A DNA stretch of 64,000 bases from Rhodopseudomonas telluris. Lineage in GTDB: Bacteria; Pseudomonadota; Alphaproteobacteria; Rhizobiales; Xanthobacteraceae. Below are positions 53,707-61,968 of the stretch, one piece after another. The notes below the pieces were generated by a model. It saw only the letters and a program-made list of their open reading frames with translations. It searched no databases and was not told the DNA's origin. The first letter of the stretch is position 1. Every line of letters starts with the position of its first letter. The position numbers and the translations under genes were made by a program. The stretch lies in NCBI RefSeq assembly GCF_042432815.1, contig NZ_JBHLWM010000008.1:1-64000 (forward strand), written 5' to 3'.

Positions 53707-54107
53707 CCGTGCCCCGGACTTTGATCGCGACAGGCTTGCAATTTAATCCTGTCTGCCGCAGCTGTTGTATTTAATCGATCGTCCTGCGCCGCCTTGCTGC
53801 TCTCATCGCGTTTGGAGGCGCGCGGTGAAGGGCTGGTGTAGATGGTCATTGTGGATATCGGGCCGACGACGTCGGTGTTCGGCCTGCGCGGCAACGATGC
53901 CGGTTGCTCTGCTTCGCTCACGGCATTTGCTGGGTGATGCTTATCCCGCGGGCGAGGGCGAGCTGGCCCTATTGCGCGGTGGCCGCAGTCGGCCTCGCGC
54001 TGGGCGCGACTTCATTTTTTACAGCCAAAGGGCGCTTCAATCCGGCGATGGCGGGGCAGGCCACGATCGGCTTCGGCCTGCGCAAAGCGACAACGGCATG
54101 CCTCAGG
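53707..54107. other. Intergenic stretch, uncertain content
   Basis: 401 bases. Two TTTAAT words lie at about 53740-53775. A plus-strand frame from about 53904 begins with a membrane-like run but continues antisense through the small gene at 54108, so I do not call it. Confidence 0.45.
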
Positions 54108-54305
54108 TCAGCGATTGCCCTCCCGGCCTTCGAGCCAGGCGATGATCCCGAGAGCAGCTTCAGCGGATCTGGCCCGCTCCTGAAAATGTCCCCGCGATTG
54201 GCTGTCGCCGCTTTCCTCCGCTTCGCGCTTCCAGCGTTCGGAGCAGGCGAACAGCCGATCTTCAAGAGAGGTCTGCTGTCGAGTTCTGTTACGTTGCTTC
54301 TTCAC
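54108..54305 (-). CDS. Small charged helical protein
   Basis: 65 aa from GTG 54305 (VKKQRNRTRQQTSLEDRLFACSER...), with AAAGG just upstream. Soluble, strongly charged and helical; it resembles short conserved proteins of alphaproteobacteria by composition only. The frame is open far upstream but the longer translation looks random. Confidence 0.45.
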   Translation of the reverse strand: MKKQRNRTRQQTSLEDRLFACSERWKREAEESGDSQSRGHFQERARSAEAALGIIAWLEGREGNR

Positions 54306-54511
54306 GAAAAACCTTTCCCGTAAGTTCTCGGAGGCTAACTGCCCGCGCTCGGGGGGGCATTCACTTATGCTAATGCTGCAGCGGGGCGGTGGGCCGAGAT
54401 GGGAAGGTCGCGGACGTGTGACCGGGGGGACGATGGTCGACAGTTCCCGGCGTCGTTCGCCAGCTGTCAATCCGCGCCTGGGTTTGCATTTCGTCCACTG
54501 CCGCCCCGACG

Positions 54512-55165
54512 TCAGGGAAGCGCGAATTCGATGGTGCAGCGGAGACCGTCGGGGTCGAATTCCAGGCGTGTCGTCGCGCATAGTTCGGAGATGAGCGTCC
54601 GTGTCAGGACCTCGGTGCCGAAGCCTTGGTGGCTCGGCGGCGCAAGCGCCGTCGCGTCGTGTTCCTTCCAGACGAAGATCAGTCGAGATCCCGCGCCGCC
54701 GGAAGCCACGCGCCACGCGATATCAAGTCGGCCGGTATCGCTCCCGAGCGCGCCGTGCTCGATGGCGTTCACCGTCATTTCGTGGACCGCCAGCGCAAAG
54801 ATCTGCCCCATCCGCGGCTGCAGTGCCAATTCGGGGCCAAAGAGCTTGACCCGATCCCCTTCCAGCGGCCGATAGTGCATCAATTCTTCGGTGAGCAGCT
54901 TCTGAATTTCGACCGCGTCCTGTTCGTCGACCATCGATTGCACACGGACGATCGCATCGAGGCGATCTTCCAGCAGGCCCATATAGGAATCGACGTCTCT
55001 GCGGCTCGCGGCGGACTTACGGATGATCGTCCGCAGCAGCGCAACCGTCCGGCGCAGACGATAGCGAAATTCTCCTGAAAGATTCCGCTGATCCAGTAAG
55101 CGGCGTAGCCTAGCGTTGTCCGCCTGCAACGACGCGATCGGGACGGTTGACGGGGTATTGACCAT
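54512..55165 (-). CDS. HWE-type histidine kinase-like protein lacking the phosphoacceptor His
   Basis: A 217-aa soluble protein of the HWE/HisKA_2 kinase type. Dimerisation region GEFRYRLRRTVALLRTIIRKSA (31-52) aligns with the family H-box E-x-N-H-R-V-K-N, but position 35 is Tyr where the phosphorylated His should be. The ATP-binding part looks intact: N-box HEMTVNAIEHGAL (H129), the W-x-E pair in VWKEHD (W166, E168) and GFG (181-183). It has no sensor domain. GAGGAGG precedes the ATG. It lies 37 bases downstream of the Crp/Fnr gene on the same strand, so co-transcription is likely. It may be a pseudokinase or partner-binding ATPase. Confidence 0.82.
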   Translation of the reverse strand: MVNTPSTVPIASLQADNARLRRLLDQRNLSGEFRYRLRRTVALLRTIIRKSAASRRDVDSYMGLLEDRLDAIVRVQSMVDEQDAVEIQKLLTEELMHYRPLEGDRVKLFGPELALQPRMGQIFALAVHEMTVNAIEHGALGSDTGRLDIAWRVASGGAGSRLIFVWKEHDATALAPPSHQGFGTEVLTRTLISELCATTRLEFDPDGLRCTIEFALP

Positions 55166-55202
55166 CACGGCCTCCTCTCGTTGCGCTTCTGCGTCGCGGC
55201 AT

Positions 55203-55922
55203 TCAAGAATTCGCGCCTTCCGGATGGAGGTAGCCGTCGTCAAAGAACGACAATTCACGGAGCCCGTCGAGATCGTGGATGGTCAACCGACGCCCGCGTA
55301 AAGACATGAGACCTGTTCGTCTCAACTCTTGCAGTGAGCGATTGACGTGCACCATCGAGAGGCCGAGCAGGTCGCCGAGATCGGCTTGCGTCACCGGCAT
55401 TTCGTAGCTGAGGTCGCGGACCAGGCCGACCATCTCGAGCCGCAGATGCAACTCGCAGAACAAATGGCCGAGCCGCTCTGTCGCGGTTCGGCGGCCCAGG
55501 CTGACGAGATGTTCACGATCGATGGCGGTGGCGACCAGAAGATCCCACCAGAAAGCCTCTTCGACCCGAGGGCTGGCCAGTACGGCCGCCTTTATCGGGG
55601 CAACCCGCACGGGCGACATCATCACCGGCGTCAGCGTTGCGACCGAATGATCCATGAAGCGCGGCAGCATTCCAAAGGGCTCGCACAGGTCACCAGGAAC
55701 GAACAATCCGATGATTTGCCGTTGCCCGTTCTCGAGTGTCGAGTAGCGGCACGCCCATCCGTCGACGATCAGCGGCAGCGAAAACGGCTCTGAGCCTTCC
55801 TGGGAGACGTCCTCTCGCGCCGCGATCGCACGGGCAGGTGCCAGCAGGCCATTGAGAAGGGCTTCGTCCTCCTGAGTGAGCCGGGCGCCGTGCCGCATTT
55901 TCCGCAAGAAAGGATGATCCAT
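55203..55922 (-). CDS. Crp/Fnr-family transcription regulator
   Basis: A 239-aa protein: an N-terminal cyclic-nucleotide-binding-type beta-roll (IVDGWACRYSTLENGQRQIIGLFVPGDLCEPFG), a dimer helix, then a winged helix-turn-helix (VTQADLGDLLGLSMVHVNRSLQELRRTGLM). It lacks the N-terminal cysteine cluster of FNR, so oxygen sensing by an iron-sulfur cluster is unlikely; the effector is unknown. This subgroup (MVHVNRSLQ) is common in Bradyrhizobiaceae. First gene of a probable two-gene unit with the kinase-like gene. Confidence 0.88.
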   Translation of the reverse strand: MDHPFLRKMRHGARLTQEDEALLNGLLAPARAIAAREDVSQEGSEPFSLPLIVDGWACRYSTLENGQRQIIGLFVPGDLCEPFGMLPRFMDHSVATLTPVMMSPVRVAPIKAAVLASPRVEEAFWWDLLVATAIDREHLVSLGRRTATERLGHLFCELHLRLEMVGLVRDLSYEMPVTQADLGDLLGLSMVHVNRSLQELRRTGLMSLRGRRLTIHDLDGLRELSFFDDGYLHPEGANS

Positions 55923-56383
55923 CGCTATCGCTTTGTCCTGAATTCGGCGCCGGCTGGCGTATCAAATGCGTTCCGCGAACTTCGAAGCGGCACGGCAGCC
56001 GACAATGCCCATATTGGAGCATGCCGGGGGCAGTGCATGGCGTTCAGCTAAAGCGCGACCCCCTAACATGATGCGGGGCTTTTCATCCGGTCTGCTCCAC
56101 GGCCTTTCCTGGCAGCGCCTCGACCTCGTTTTTCGGCGTTGCGACGGATGACATTGCAACGCCGAAACGCGCCGTTGCGATGTCAAACTTCATGACGGGC
56201 TATGGGTTCCTGTTCGCTTCAACGAGGCCTGATGGCGTGCGCGGCGTGAACCCCCGCAGCGCGCGCGACCCGGTTTTGCCATAGGTTACAGACGCAATCG
56301 CGGCGAAATGCTAAGCTTGCAGCTGCGGGGCGGCTGGGGTCAGACTGAGAGAACAACTAATAACGCGGCTGGAGGAAACGGAG
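55923..56383. other. Intergenic stretch with a strong inverted repeat
   Basis: 461 bases between divergent genes. A perfect 12-bp inverted repeat, TTTCGGCGTTGC (56131-56142) and GCAACGCCGAAA (56156-56167), has a 13-base spacer. Part of the motif, GCCGTTGCGATGTCA, recurs just after it. It lies about 210 bases upstream of the Crp/Fnr gene and about 220 upstream of the 56384 gene, so it may be an operator. No gene seen. Confidence 0.55.
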
Positions 56384-56602
56384 ATGATGGACGATTTCGA
56401 CGCTCGAACTCTCGCCAATATGAGTGCCGCACTGGATCGCGTCTGCGGAACCCTTGCCGACGGCGAAGATCACGCTGTCCGTGCGCGGGTCGCCGCCAGG
56501 ATTGCGGAACGCGCAAGAGAGGGGGACTGCTCCCTCCAAGACCTCGAAGCCGCGGGACACGCTGCGGCAGTCACTTCACACCGGCACCTGACCTCAAGTT
56601 GA
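56384..56602 (+). CDS. Small hypothetical protein
   Basis: 72 aa (MMDDFDARTLANMSAALDRVC...), acidic N-terminus, helical, no membrane segment. The ribosome site GGAGGAAACGGAG is excellent, which is the main support. The second ATG (56387) is an alternative start. It resembles short stress-linked helical proteins of alphaproteobacteria in composition; no family is claimed. Confidence 0.62.
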   Translation: MMDDFDARTLANMSAALDRVCGTLADGEDHAVRARVAARIAERAREGDCSLQDLEAAGHAAAVTSHRHLTSS

Positions 56603-56757
56603 GGCCGATTGCCGATTTGACCCACGGCCACATTAATGAAGCGCCGAATCGACAGCGGCGAACCGCTGCAGATCCGGCGAAACGAGGCTGTTCGGAAGTT
56701 GGCCGGAGAGTCGTGAGCGGGCGACCTGAGTAATCCGAACGTCCTTGACGCTTCCGC

Positions 56758-57006
56758 TTAGTAAGTGTTGGCGCCGTAAGCGGGCGATCGGGCTGACAGG
56801 AGACGGGACAGGGAAACGATCTGATAGAGCGCCGACACGGCCACGAGAATGTAGACGATGCGTGCCGCAGCGGACGAAGTCGCCATTTCCGCTGCACCAT
56901 TGCCGAGGATCGCGGTAACCAAGTCGAAGTCGAACAGTCCGACCAGCCCCCAGTTGATCCCTCCGACGATGACGAGAAGGAGAGTGATGATATTGACGAT
57001 GCGCAT
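56758..57006 (-). CDS. DUF378 small membrane protein
   Basis: 82 aa with two membrane segments. MRIVNIITLLLVIVGGINWGLVGLFDFDLVTAILG is the DUF378 signature (GGINWGLVGLF), with the second helix in VYILVAVSALYQIV. GGAGG precedes the ATG. The family is widespread and uncharacterised. Sits among other small envelope/stress genes. Confidence 0.85.
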   Translation of the reverse strand: MRIVNIITLLLVIVGGINWGLVGLFDFDLVTAILGNGAAEMATSSAAARIVYILVAVSALYQIVSLSRLLSARSPAYGANTY

Positions 57007-57310
57007 GAAGTCCTCCGATGCGTGGATGTCGACCAACCGCCGCATCTGATCGCAGTTCCTATTCGGGAAATTGTGCATGGCACCGGCACTGCGGCATCTC
57101 TGCGGTGCCGGGCCTTCGCTGCCCTGCGTTCCGAGCGCGTCTCTCAACGGCATCCGCAGCGAAGCCTGAGTGCCGATGCCGATGGATCGCGGTGCTTCCA
57201 CGAGCTAATCGGGCTGAGATCGATTGGCGCTCTGGTTGCGCCGCGGAATCCAGCCGGTGATCCTGCGTTTTCGCTCGGGTGAAAGCACCAACCGACCGCT
57301 ACGGACGCAG
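57007..57310. other. Intergenic stretch, nothing recognised
   Basis: 304 bases upstream of the DUF378 gene. Open frames on both strands look random; no hairpin of note or tRNA was seen. Confidence 0.5.
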
Positions 57311-57481
57311 TCAGCGTTCAAGCGGCGCTGTTGTTGATGGTTCAGCCAGCCGATCGCGGCTTTCGAGTTCGGCCATCGCCAGCAGATACTCCAGATGTGC
57401 GAGATTCAGTTCGCGGGCGAGTTCGAGGGCTTCGCGCAGGTGGTGGACTAAATCGACCGATTTGGCGGGGTCAGGAGTCAT
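57311..57481 (-). CDS. Small helical protein
   Basis: 56 aa (MTPDPAKSVDLVHHLREALELARELNLAHLEYLLAMAELESRDR...), almost entirely helical with leucine-rich heptads. GAGGAATA precedes the ATG well. Proteins with this DLVxHLREALxLAxxLxLxxLxYLLxMA pattern occur as short conserved ORFs in alphaproteobacteria, from memory. Unknown function. Confidence 0.65.
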   Translation of the reverse strand: MTPDPAKSVDLVHHLREALELARELNLAHLEYLLAMAELESRDRLAEPSTTAPLER

Positions 57482-57554
57482 GCTGTATTCCTCGCGTAGA
57501 AGGAGCGGCAGCCAGGGCGGCCGATCCGGATCCATTGAGGGGCGACCGAAAGTC

Positions 57555-58097
57555 TTATTTTCGAGCCGGACCGCCGAGCTTCTGAGCCATCTCCAGATGA
57601 TGCTTGAGGGCGGGCAGCGTCTTGGCCGCCCAATCCTTCAGCTCCGGAATGTCGCCGCTCTGCGCGTAGCGTTCGAAGATGGCAATCGCCTCCTGGTGCG
57701 CTGCGACTTGCTGCGCCGAGTAGAGCGACTGAAAATCTTCGCCGCGCGCATCGTTGAGTTGCTCGTAGGTCGTTTGGTGGGCCGTATCGAGCTGGCTGGG
57801 CAAATCAATCTTGAGCCCGCGGGTCACGATGACCTGCCGCAGTTCCGACGACGTCTTGCCGTGATCCTCGATCATTTGATTGGCAAACGCCTTCTGGGCG
57901 TCGTTGCCGCGGGCGAGCGCGAGCCGGGCGGAGGCGATTTCGAACAGGTCGGAGATCGCCACTTGCGTAACAAACTGCAACGTCGCGGCGCTGATCGCTG
58001 GCGCCGTCGCGGAAGTCGACTGCGCCGCCGCATTATGGAGCAGCGGAGGAGACGTCAGCAGGAGACAGCATACGAGTCCAGTCGTTGCGGCTTTCAT
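57555..58097 (-). CDS. DUF4142 periplasmic protein
   Basis: A 180-aa exported protein: signal peptide (MKAATTGLVCCLLLTSPPLLHNAAAQ), then a ferritin-like four-helix DUF4142 domain (FVTQVAISDLFEIASARLALARGNDAQKAFANQMIEDHGKTSSELR, SAQQVAAHQEAIAIFERYAQSGD, KTLPALKHHLEMAQ). The helices carry His/Glu positions of the usual pattern. The family is uncharacterised, often linked to stress. Divergent from the alcohol dehydrogenase gene. Confidence 0.87.
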   Translation of the reverse strand: MKAATTGLVCCLLLTSPPLLHNAAAQSTSATAPAISAATLQFVTQVAISDLFEIASARLALARGNDAQKAFANQMIEDHGKTSSELRQVIVTRGLKIDLPSQLDTAHQTTYEQLNDARGEDFQSLYSAQQVAAHQEAIAIFERYAQSGDIPELKDWAAKTLPALKHHLEMAQKLGGPARK

Positions 58098-58417
58098 TAG
58101 AAGTTCCTTTGCTCGGTAGGCCGTGTCGGCGAAGCTGTCACCGGTTGAAATGGACCTGGCGGGCGTATCGCCGCTCTGCGTTTCGCCGCTCTTCGTTTGT
58201 GCTCACAACATCAACCCGGGTGCCCAGTTCCAAAGTTACTTATGTTGCGATGAAATGCCCTGTCGTCCCGGGGAGCGGCCTGTCCAAAAGAGGTTGAGAT
58301 CGGGCTGTAAGACACCCAAGCGAAGATCGCCGGCGTTTCTCTCACGTCGTTCTCACGGAATAGGAACAACCAACAGCCAGCATGTTTGTCAGGCTCAACA
58401 GACATGCGGAGATGGCG
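58098..58417. other. Divergent intergenic region
   Basis: 320 bases between the DUF4142 and dehydrogenase genes; must hold both promoters. I see no clear consensus boxes, hairpins or small genes. Confidence 0.5.
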
Positions 58418-59587
58418 ATGAAGGCGTTGACCTGGCACGGCAAGAGCGACATCCGGTGCGAGAGCGTACCGGATCCCAAGATCGAGCACGGCCGCGACGC
58501 CATCATCAAAGTCACCGCGTGTGCGATCTGCGGCTCCGATCTGCACCTGTTCGATGGCGTCATGCCCGAGATGCGCAGCGGCGACGTGCTTGGCCACGAA
58601 ACGATGGGCGAGGTGGTCGAAGTCGGCGCCGATAACAAGAAGCTCAAGGTGGGCGACCGCGTTGTCGTGCCCTTCACGATTTCCTGCGGCGAGTGTTTCT
58701 TCTGCCAGCGCGGGTTCTTCAGCGGCTGCGAACGCACGAACCGTGACTTCAAGAAGGCGCAGGAGATGTGGGGCCATTCGCCCGCCGGGCTATTTGGCTA
58801 TTCGCATCTTCTCGGCGGCTATGCGGGTGGCCAGGCCGAGTACATGCGTGTGCCCTACGCAGACGTCGGGCCGATCAAGGTTCCGGATGGGCTGTCCGAC
58901 GAGCAGGTGTTGTTTCTGTCCGACATCTTTCCGACGGGTTTCATGGCGGCGGATTTTTGCGATCTCAAAGGTGGCGAGACCGTCGCGATCTGGGGCTGCG
59001 GCCCGGTCGGCCAATTCGCGATCAAGAGTGCCTTTATTCTGGGTGCGGAGCGGGTCATCGCAATCGATACGGTGCCGGAGCGGCTCGAAATGGCGCGAGC
59101 TTCCGGAGCCATCACCATCGATTTCAAGGATGAGGATGTTTACGAGCGTATCCAGGACTTGACCAGCGGTCGCGGCGCCGATGCCTGCATCGATGCTGTC
59201 GGCACTGAGCCTGATACGGCGTCTGGCTTCGACGCGGTGATCGATCGGATGAAGGTCGCGACTTTCATGGGCACGGATCGGCCGCATGTGCTCCGCCAGG
59301 CGATTCACTGCTGCCGGAATTTCGGCACGGTATCCATCGTCGGCGTATATGGCGGTCTGCTCGACAAGATCCCGATGGGCTCGGCGGTCAACCGTGGCCT
59401 GACGTTCCGGATGGCGCAAACGCCGGTGCAGCGCTATCTGCCGCAATTGCTGGGGCGGATCGAAAAGGGCGAGATCGCCCCGACCTTCGTGATCACCCAT
59501 CGCGCGACGCTGGAAGAGGGCCCCGAACTCTACAAGACGTTTCGCGACAAGAAGGACGGCTGCATCAAGGTGGTTATGAAGCCCTGA
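58418..59587 (+). CDS. Zinc-dependent alcohol dehydrogenase (formaldehyde-dehydrogenase-like)
   Basis: A 389-aa medium-chain dehydrogenase. The catalytic zinc site is in CAICGSDLH and GHETMGEVVEVG; the structural zinc loop is CGECFFCQRGFFSGC (four Cys). It has a Rossmann NAD motif, IWGCGPVGQFAIKSA. The long insert after the structural zinc (WGHSPAGLFGYSHLLGGYAGGQAEYMRVP) and DKIPMGSAVNRGLTFRMAQTPVQRY match the glutathione-independent formaldehyde-dehydrogenase-like subgroup. Substrate not assignable. ATG 58418 has GGAG upstream. Its stop is six bases from the convergent nosX stop. Confidence 0.92.
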   Translation: MKALTWHGKSDIRCESVPDPKIEHGRDAIIKVTACAICGSDLHLFDGVMPEMRSGDVLGHETMGEVVEVGADNKKLKVGDRVVVPFTISCGECFFCQRGFFSGCERTNRDFKKAQEMWGHSPAGLFGYSHLLGGYAGGQAEYMRVPYADVGPIKVPDGLSDEQVLFLSDIFPTGFMAADFCDLKGGETVAIWGCGPVGQFAIKSAFILGAERVIAIDTVPERLEMARASGAITIDFKDEDVYERIQDLTSGRGADACIDAVGTEPDTASGFDAVIDRMKVATFMGTDRPHVLRQAIHCCRNFGTVSIVGVYGGLLDKIPMGSAVNRGLTFRMAQTPVQRYLPQLLGRIEKGEIAPTFVITHRATLEEGPELYKTFRDKKDGCIKVVMKP

Positions 59588-59593
59588 GACGCG

Positions 59594-60589
59594 TCAAGCC
59601 CGCAGCGTTCGGCCATCGCGATCGACGAGGTGAACCTCAACGTCGTTCTTGTTTGCGATGAGGTTGCGGATCGCGGGCAGCGGCATCAGGCTAAATGCCG
59701 TGGAGAGGGCGTCTGCTTCGGTCGCTGTGGGAGCGATGACGCTTACGCTGCGATAGAGCGCTGGCGTGCGGCCCGTGTGCGGATCGAACAGATGCGTGAA
59801 CCGGCCATCGGGATCGAAGCGGAAACCGGAAGCGGCGCTGGTGGCCACGGCGCGGTCGACCAGCGTAATGGTCTCACTCAACTTTCCAGGCTGGTCCGCA
59901 TCGCCCAGGCCGACGCGCCACGGCGTGCCGTCCAGTCGCGCTCCGAGCGCGCGAATTTCGCCCATGTCCACCAGCGTGGTTGACACACCGGCGTGGCGCA
60001 GAAGCGCGACGATGCGGTCGGTTGCATAACCTTGAGCGATGCCGTTCAGCGTAATTGCCGCGCCGCGGTGGGCCAGCACGATGCGGTCGGCGCCCACGCG
60101 CAGATGAGCATGGCCGACCTTGCCCAGCGTCTCGGAAAGACGCTGCAACGATGGCCCGGCTGGATCAGCGCGCTCCGAGGCGAAGTGATCCTGATACAAA
60201 CGCCAGATCGGCTGCACGGTGGGATCGAACGCGCCGCCGGTGAGATCGGCGTAGCCCAGCGAGGTCTGCAGCAAGGTCACGAGATCTGGATCCGGCGCGA
60301 TCAGGACGCCACTGCGGTTCAGTTCACAGATCGCGGACGACGGCTGGTACAGACTGAACAACGCTTCCAGCCGCTGGACTTCGGCAATCGACACTGTGAT
60401 CAGCCGTTCGGCTTCGATCCGATCGGGATGATACATCTCGATCGAGACCTGGGCGCCGAGAGCAGAGCCACGCCAGCGGACGGGCTCCGCGACAGGAGTG
60501 GCGTGCAGGCGTCCGGCGAGGAGCGATCCGGCAGTGGCCGCCGAGATGGTGATCATGCGGCGGCGCGTGAGGCCTTGGCTGCGCATCAT
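59594..60589 (-). CDS. nosX: NosX, ApbE-type FMN transferase
   Basis: A 331-aa exported ApbE-family flavin transferase. Twin-arginine-type leader (RRRMITISAATAGSLLAG). The domain shows VQRLEALFSLYQPSSAICELNRSG, TGGAFDPTVQPIW, TLNGIAQGYATDRIVALL and the metal-binding end (FTHLFDPHTGRTP, ATEADALSTAFSLMP). In denitrifiers NosX attaches FMN to NosR, which feeds electrons to nitrous oxide reductase. Last gene of the nosDFYLX run, seven bases after nosL. Position makes the NosX call firm over a general ApbE. Confidence 0.93.
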   Translation of the reverse strand: MMRSQGLTRRRMITISAATAGSLLAGRLHATPVAEPVRWRGSALGAQVSIEMYHPDRIEAERLITVSIAEVQRLEALFSLYQPSSAICELNRSGVLIAPDPDLVTLLQTSLGYADLTGGAFDPTVQPIWRLYQDHFASERADPAGPSLQRLSETLGKVGHAHLRVGADRIVLAHRGAAITLNGIAQGYATDRIVALLRHAGVSTTLVDMGEIRALGARLDGTPWRVGLGDADQPGKLSETITLVDRAVATSAASGFRFDPDGRFTHLFDPHTGRTPALYRSVSVIAPTATEADALSTAFSLMPLPAIRNLIANKNDVEVHLVDRDGRTLRA

Positions 60590-60595
60590 GAGCCC

Positions 60596-61144
60596 TCAGT
60601 TGGTCCGTACGCCGGAATGGTCGTGGTCGTTGGCGGCCTCCGGGGGCTCTCCACCCAGTACGTAGTCAGAGGGGATCTCGTCGAATTGAACGATCCTTCC
60701 GCCTTGATCGGCGACGAATTGATCCGCTGCCGCCCGGTCGCCGAACGGCACCGCCTCGGCCGCCCCCATGCCGCCGTGCTTGCGGCTGCCGATCACGAAG
60801 AACGCTTGACGCGCATTGATCCAGTTGGTCTCGCCCGGTGCGTCCCAGCTCGGCGCGCGCCCCATGTCGGAGACGTAGATCGCACGGATATCGCGCGGCT
60901 GCTCCGGCATCCGCGTGAACGCCACGGTGTCGCGCACCGACGAGAACCAGAACGGATCGAGCCGGCTCGCGGTGATGATCTGGCCTTTGGGGCCGGGATG
61001 CTCCATCAGATTCATGCCGCAGAACACGCCCATCGCGTCGGCGTTGAGCGTCACCGGCGGCGGCAGTTCGGTCGTCGCGGAGTCCGGCTTGCAGCCGGCG
61101 AGCATGAGGACGGCGGCACAGGCCGCCAGCAGGCGCAGCATCAT
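60596..61144 (-). CDS. nosL: NosL copper-chaperone lipoprotein
   Basis: A 182-aa lipoprotein: lipobox LMLAGCK (Cys18), then a NosL domain with the metal-binding VFCGMNLMEHPGPKGQI, followed by DPFWFSSVRDTVAFTRMPEQ and AIYVSDMGRAPSWD. It is a periplasmic copper carrier for the CuZ centre of NosZ. The C-terminus is Asp/His-rich (ANDHDHSG). The start overlaps the nosY stop (ATGA). Confidence 0.94.
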   Translation of the reverse strand: MMLRLLAACAAVLMLAGCKPDSATTELPPPVTLNADAMGVFCGMNLMEHPGPKGQIITASRLDPFWFSSVRDTVAFTRMPEQPRDIRAIYVSDMGRAPSWDAPGETNWINARQAFFVIGSRKHGGMGAAEAVPFGDRAAADQFVADQGGRIVQFDEIPSDYVLGGEPPEAANDHDHSGVRTN

Positions 61145-61968
61145 AGTTCCCTCCGCGAAAATGACAGCATCGCCAGACTGAGCGGCACGACGATCCACGC
61201 TCCGAGGCCGAGCAGCAGGGCTGTGAGGCCGGGGTGCGTCGTGCCGGCGAGACCGGCCATGCCGGAGAACTGGCTGACGTTGAACCCGGTGAGGTTGGTC
61301 AGCCGATAGAGATCGGTCGGATTGAAGAACAGCAGCGCGTTCAGTGTCGTGCCGGAGATGGTGCGGCCCTGGTCGACGACCAAGAAGCCGAGCAGTGCCA
61401 TGTCGAACACCAGCACCATGATCAGCCAGACCCCGATCGACAGGCCTGCCGCAGTGCCGCGGTCGCGGACCAGGCTGGAGATCAGATAGCCGATCGCCAC
61501 GAACACCGCGCCGAGCATGATCGAGGTGCCGAGCATCGCGCCGAAGGCGAGCCAGCTCGCGGTCAGCGTCGCGGCGCCGGTCAGGCTGAGCGCGACGCCA
61601 GCAGCGCCGTAGCCAATCAGCGTGGCGAAGGCGAGGATCAGGAGGTGGCCGACAAACTTGCCGAGGATCACCTGGCCGCGGCCGACGGGGTAGCTCAGCA
61701 GCAGGATCATCGTGCCGCGCTCCATCTCTCCGACCACGGCGTCGTGCGAGATCAGCAGCGCGATCAGCGGCAGCAGGAAGATCGACAGGCTCGACAGGCT
61801 GACGACCACGACATCGAGCGCGCCGGCGCCGACATTGCCGGTCGGCGCGCTGCCGAGGAAGGTCAGCGACAGCGCCAGCGCGGCGAGCAGCAGCGTGGTC
61901 GCCAGCACCCAGCGATTGCGCAGGCCTTCCTGGATTTCCTTGGCGGCGACGATGGCAATGCTTCTCAT
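61141..61968 (-). CDS. nosY: NosY, ABC transporter permease
   Basis: A 275-aa membrane protein with six hydrophobic segments, partner of NosF. IVAAKEIQEGLRNRWVLATTLLLA, SHDAVVGEMERGTMILLLSYPVGRGQVILGKFVGH and FFNPTDLYRLTNL are typical of NosY. The NosDFY complex delivers sulfur or another component for CuZ assembly. The start overlaps the nosF stop (ATGA). Confidence 0.95.
   Translation of the reverse strand: MRSIAIVAAKEIQEGLRNRWVLATTLLLAALALSLTFLGSAPTGNVGAGALDVVVVSLSSLSIFLLPLIALLISHDAVVGEMERGTMILLLSYPVGRGQVILGKFVGHLLILAFATLIGYGAAGVALSLTGAATLTASWLAFGAMLGTSIMLGAVFVAIGYLISSLVRDRGTAAGLSIGVWLIMVLVFDMALLGFLVVDQGRTISGTTLNALLFFNPTDLYRLTNLTGFNVSQFSGMAGLAGTTHPGLTALLLGLGAWIVVPLSLAMLSFSRREL

Noticed and set aside
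53904..54323. 139-codon plus-strand frame with a membrane-like start
   Set aside because: Most of it is antisense to the better supported 54108 gene and no ribosome site is visible.
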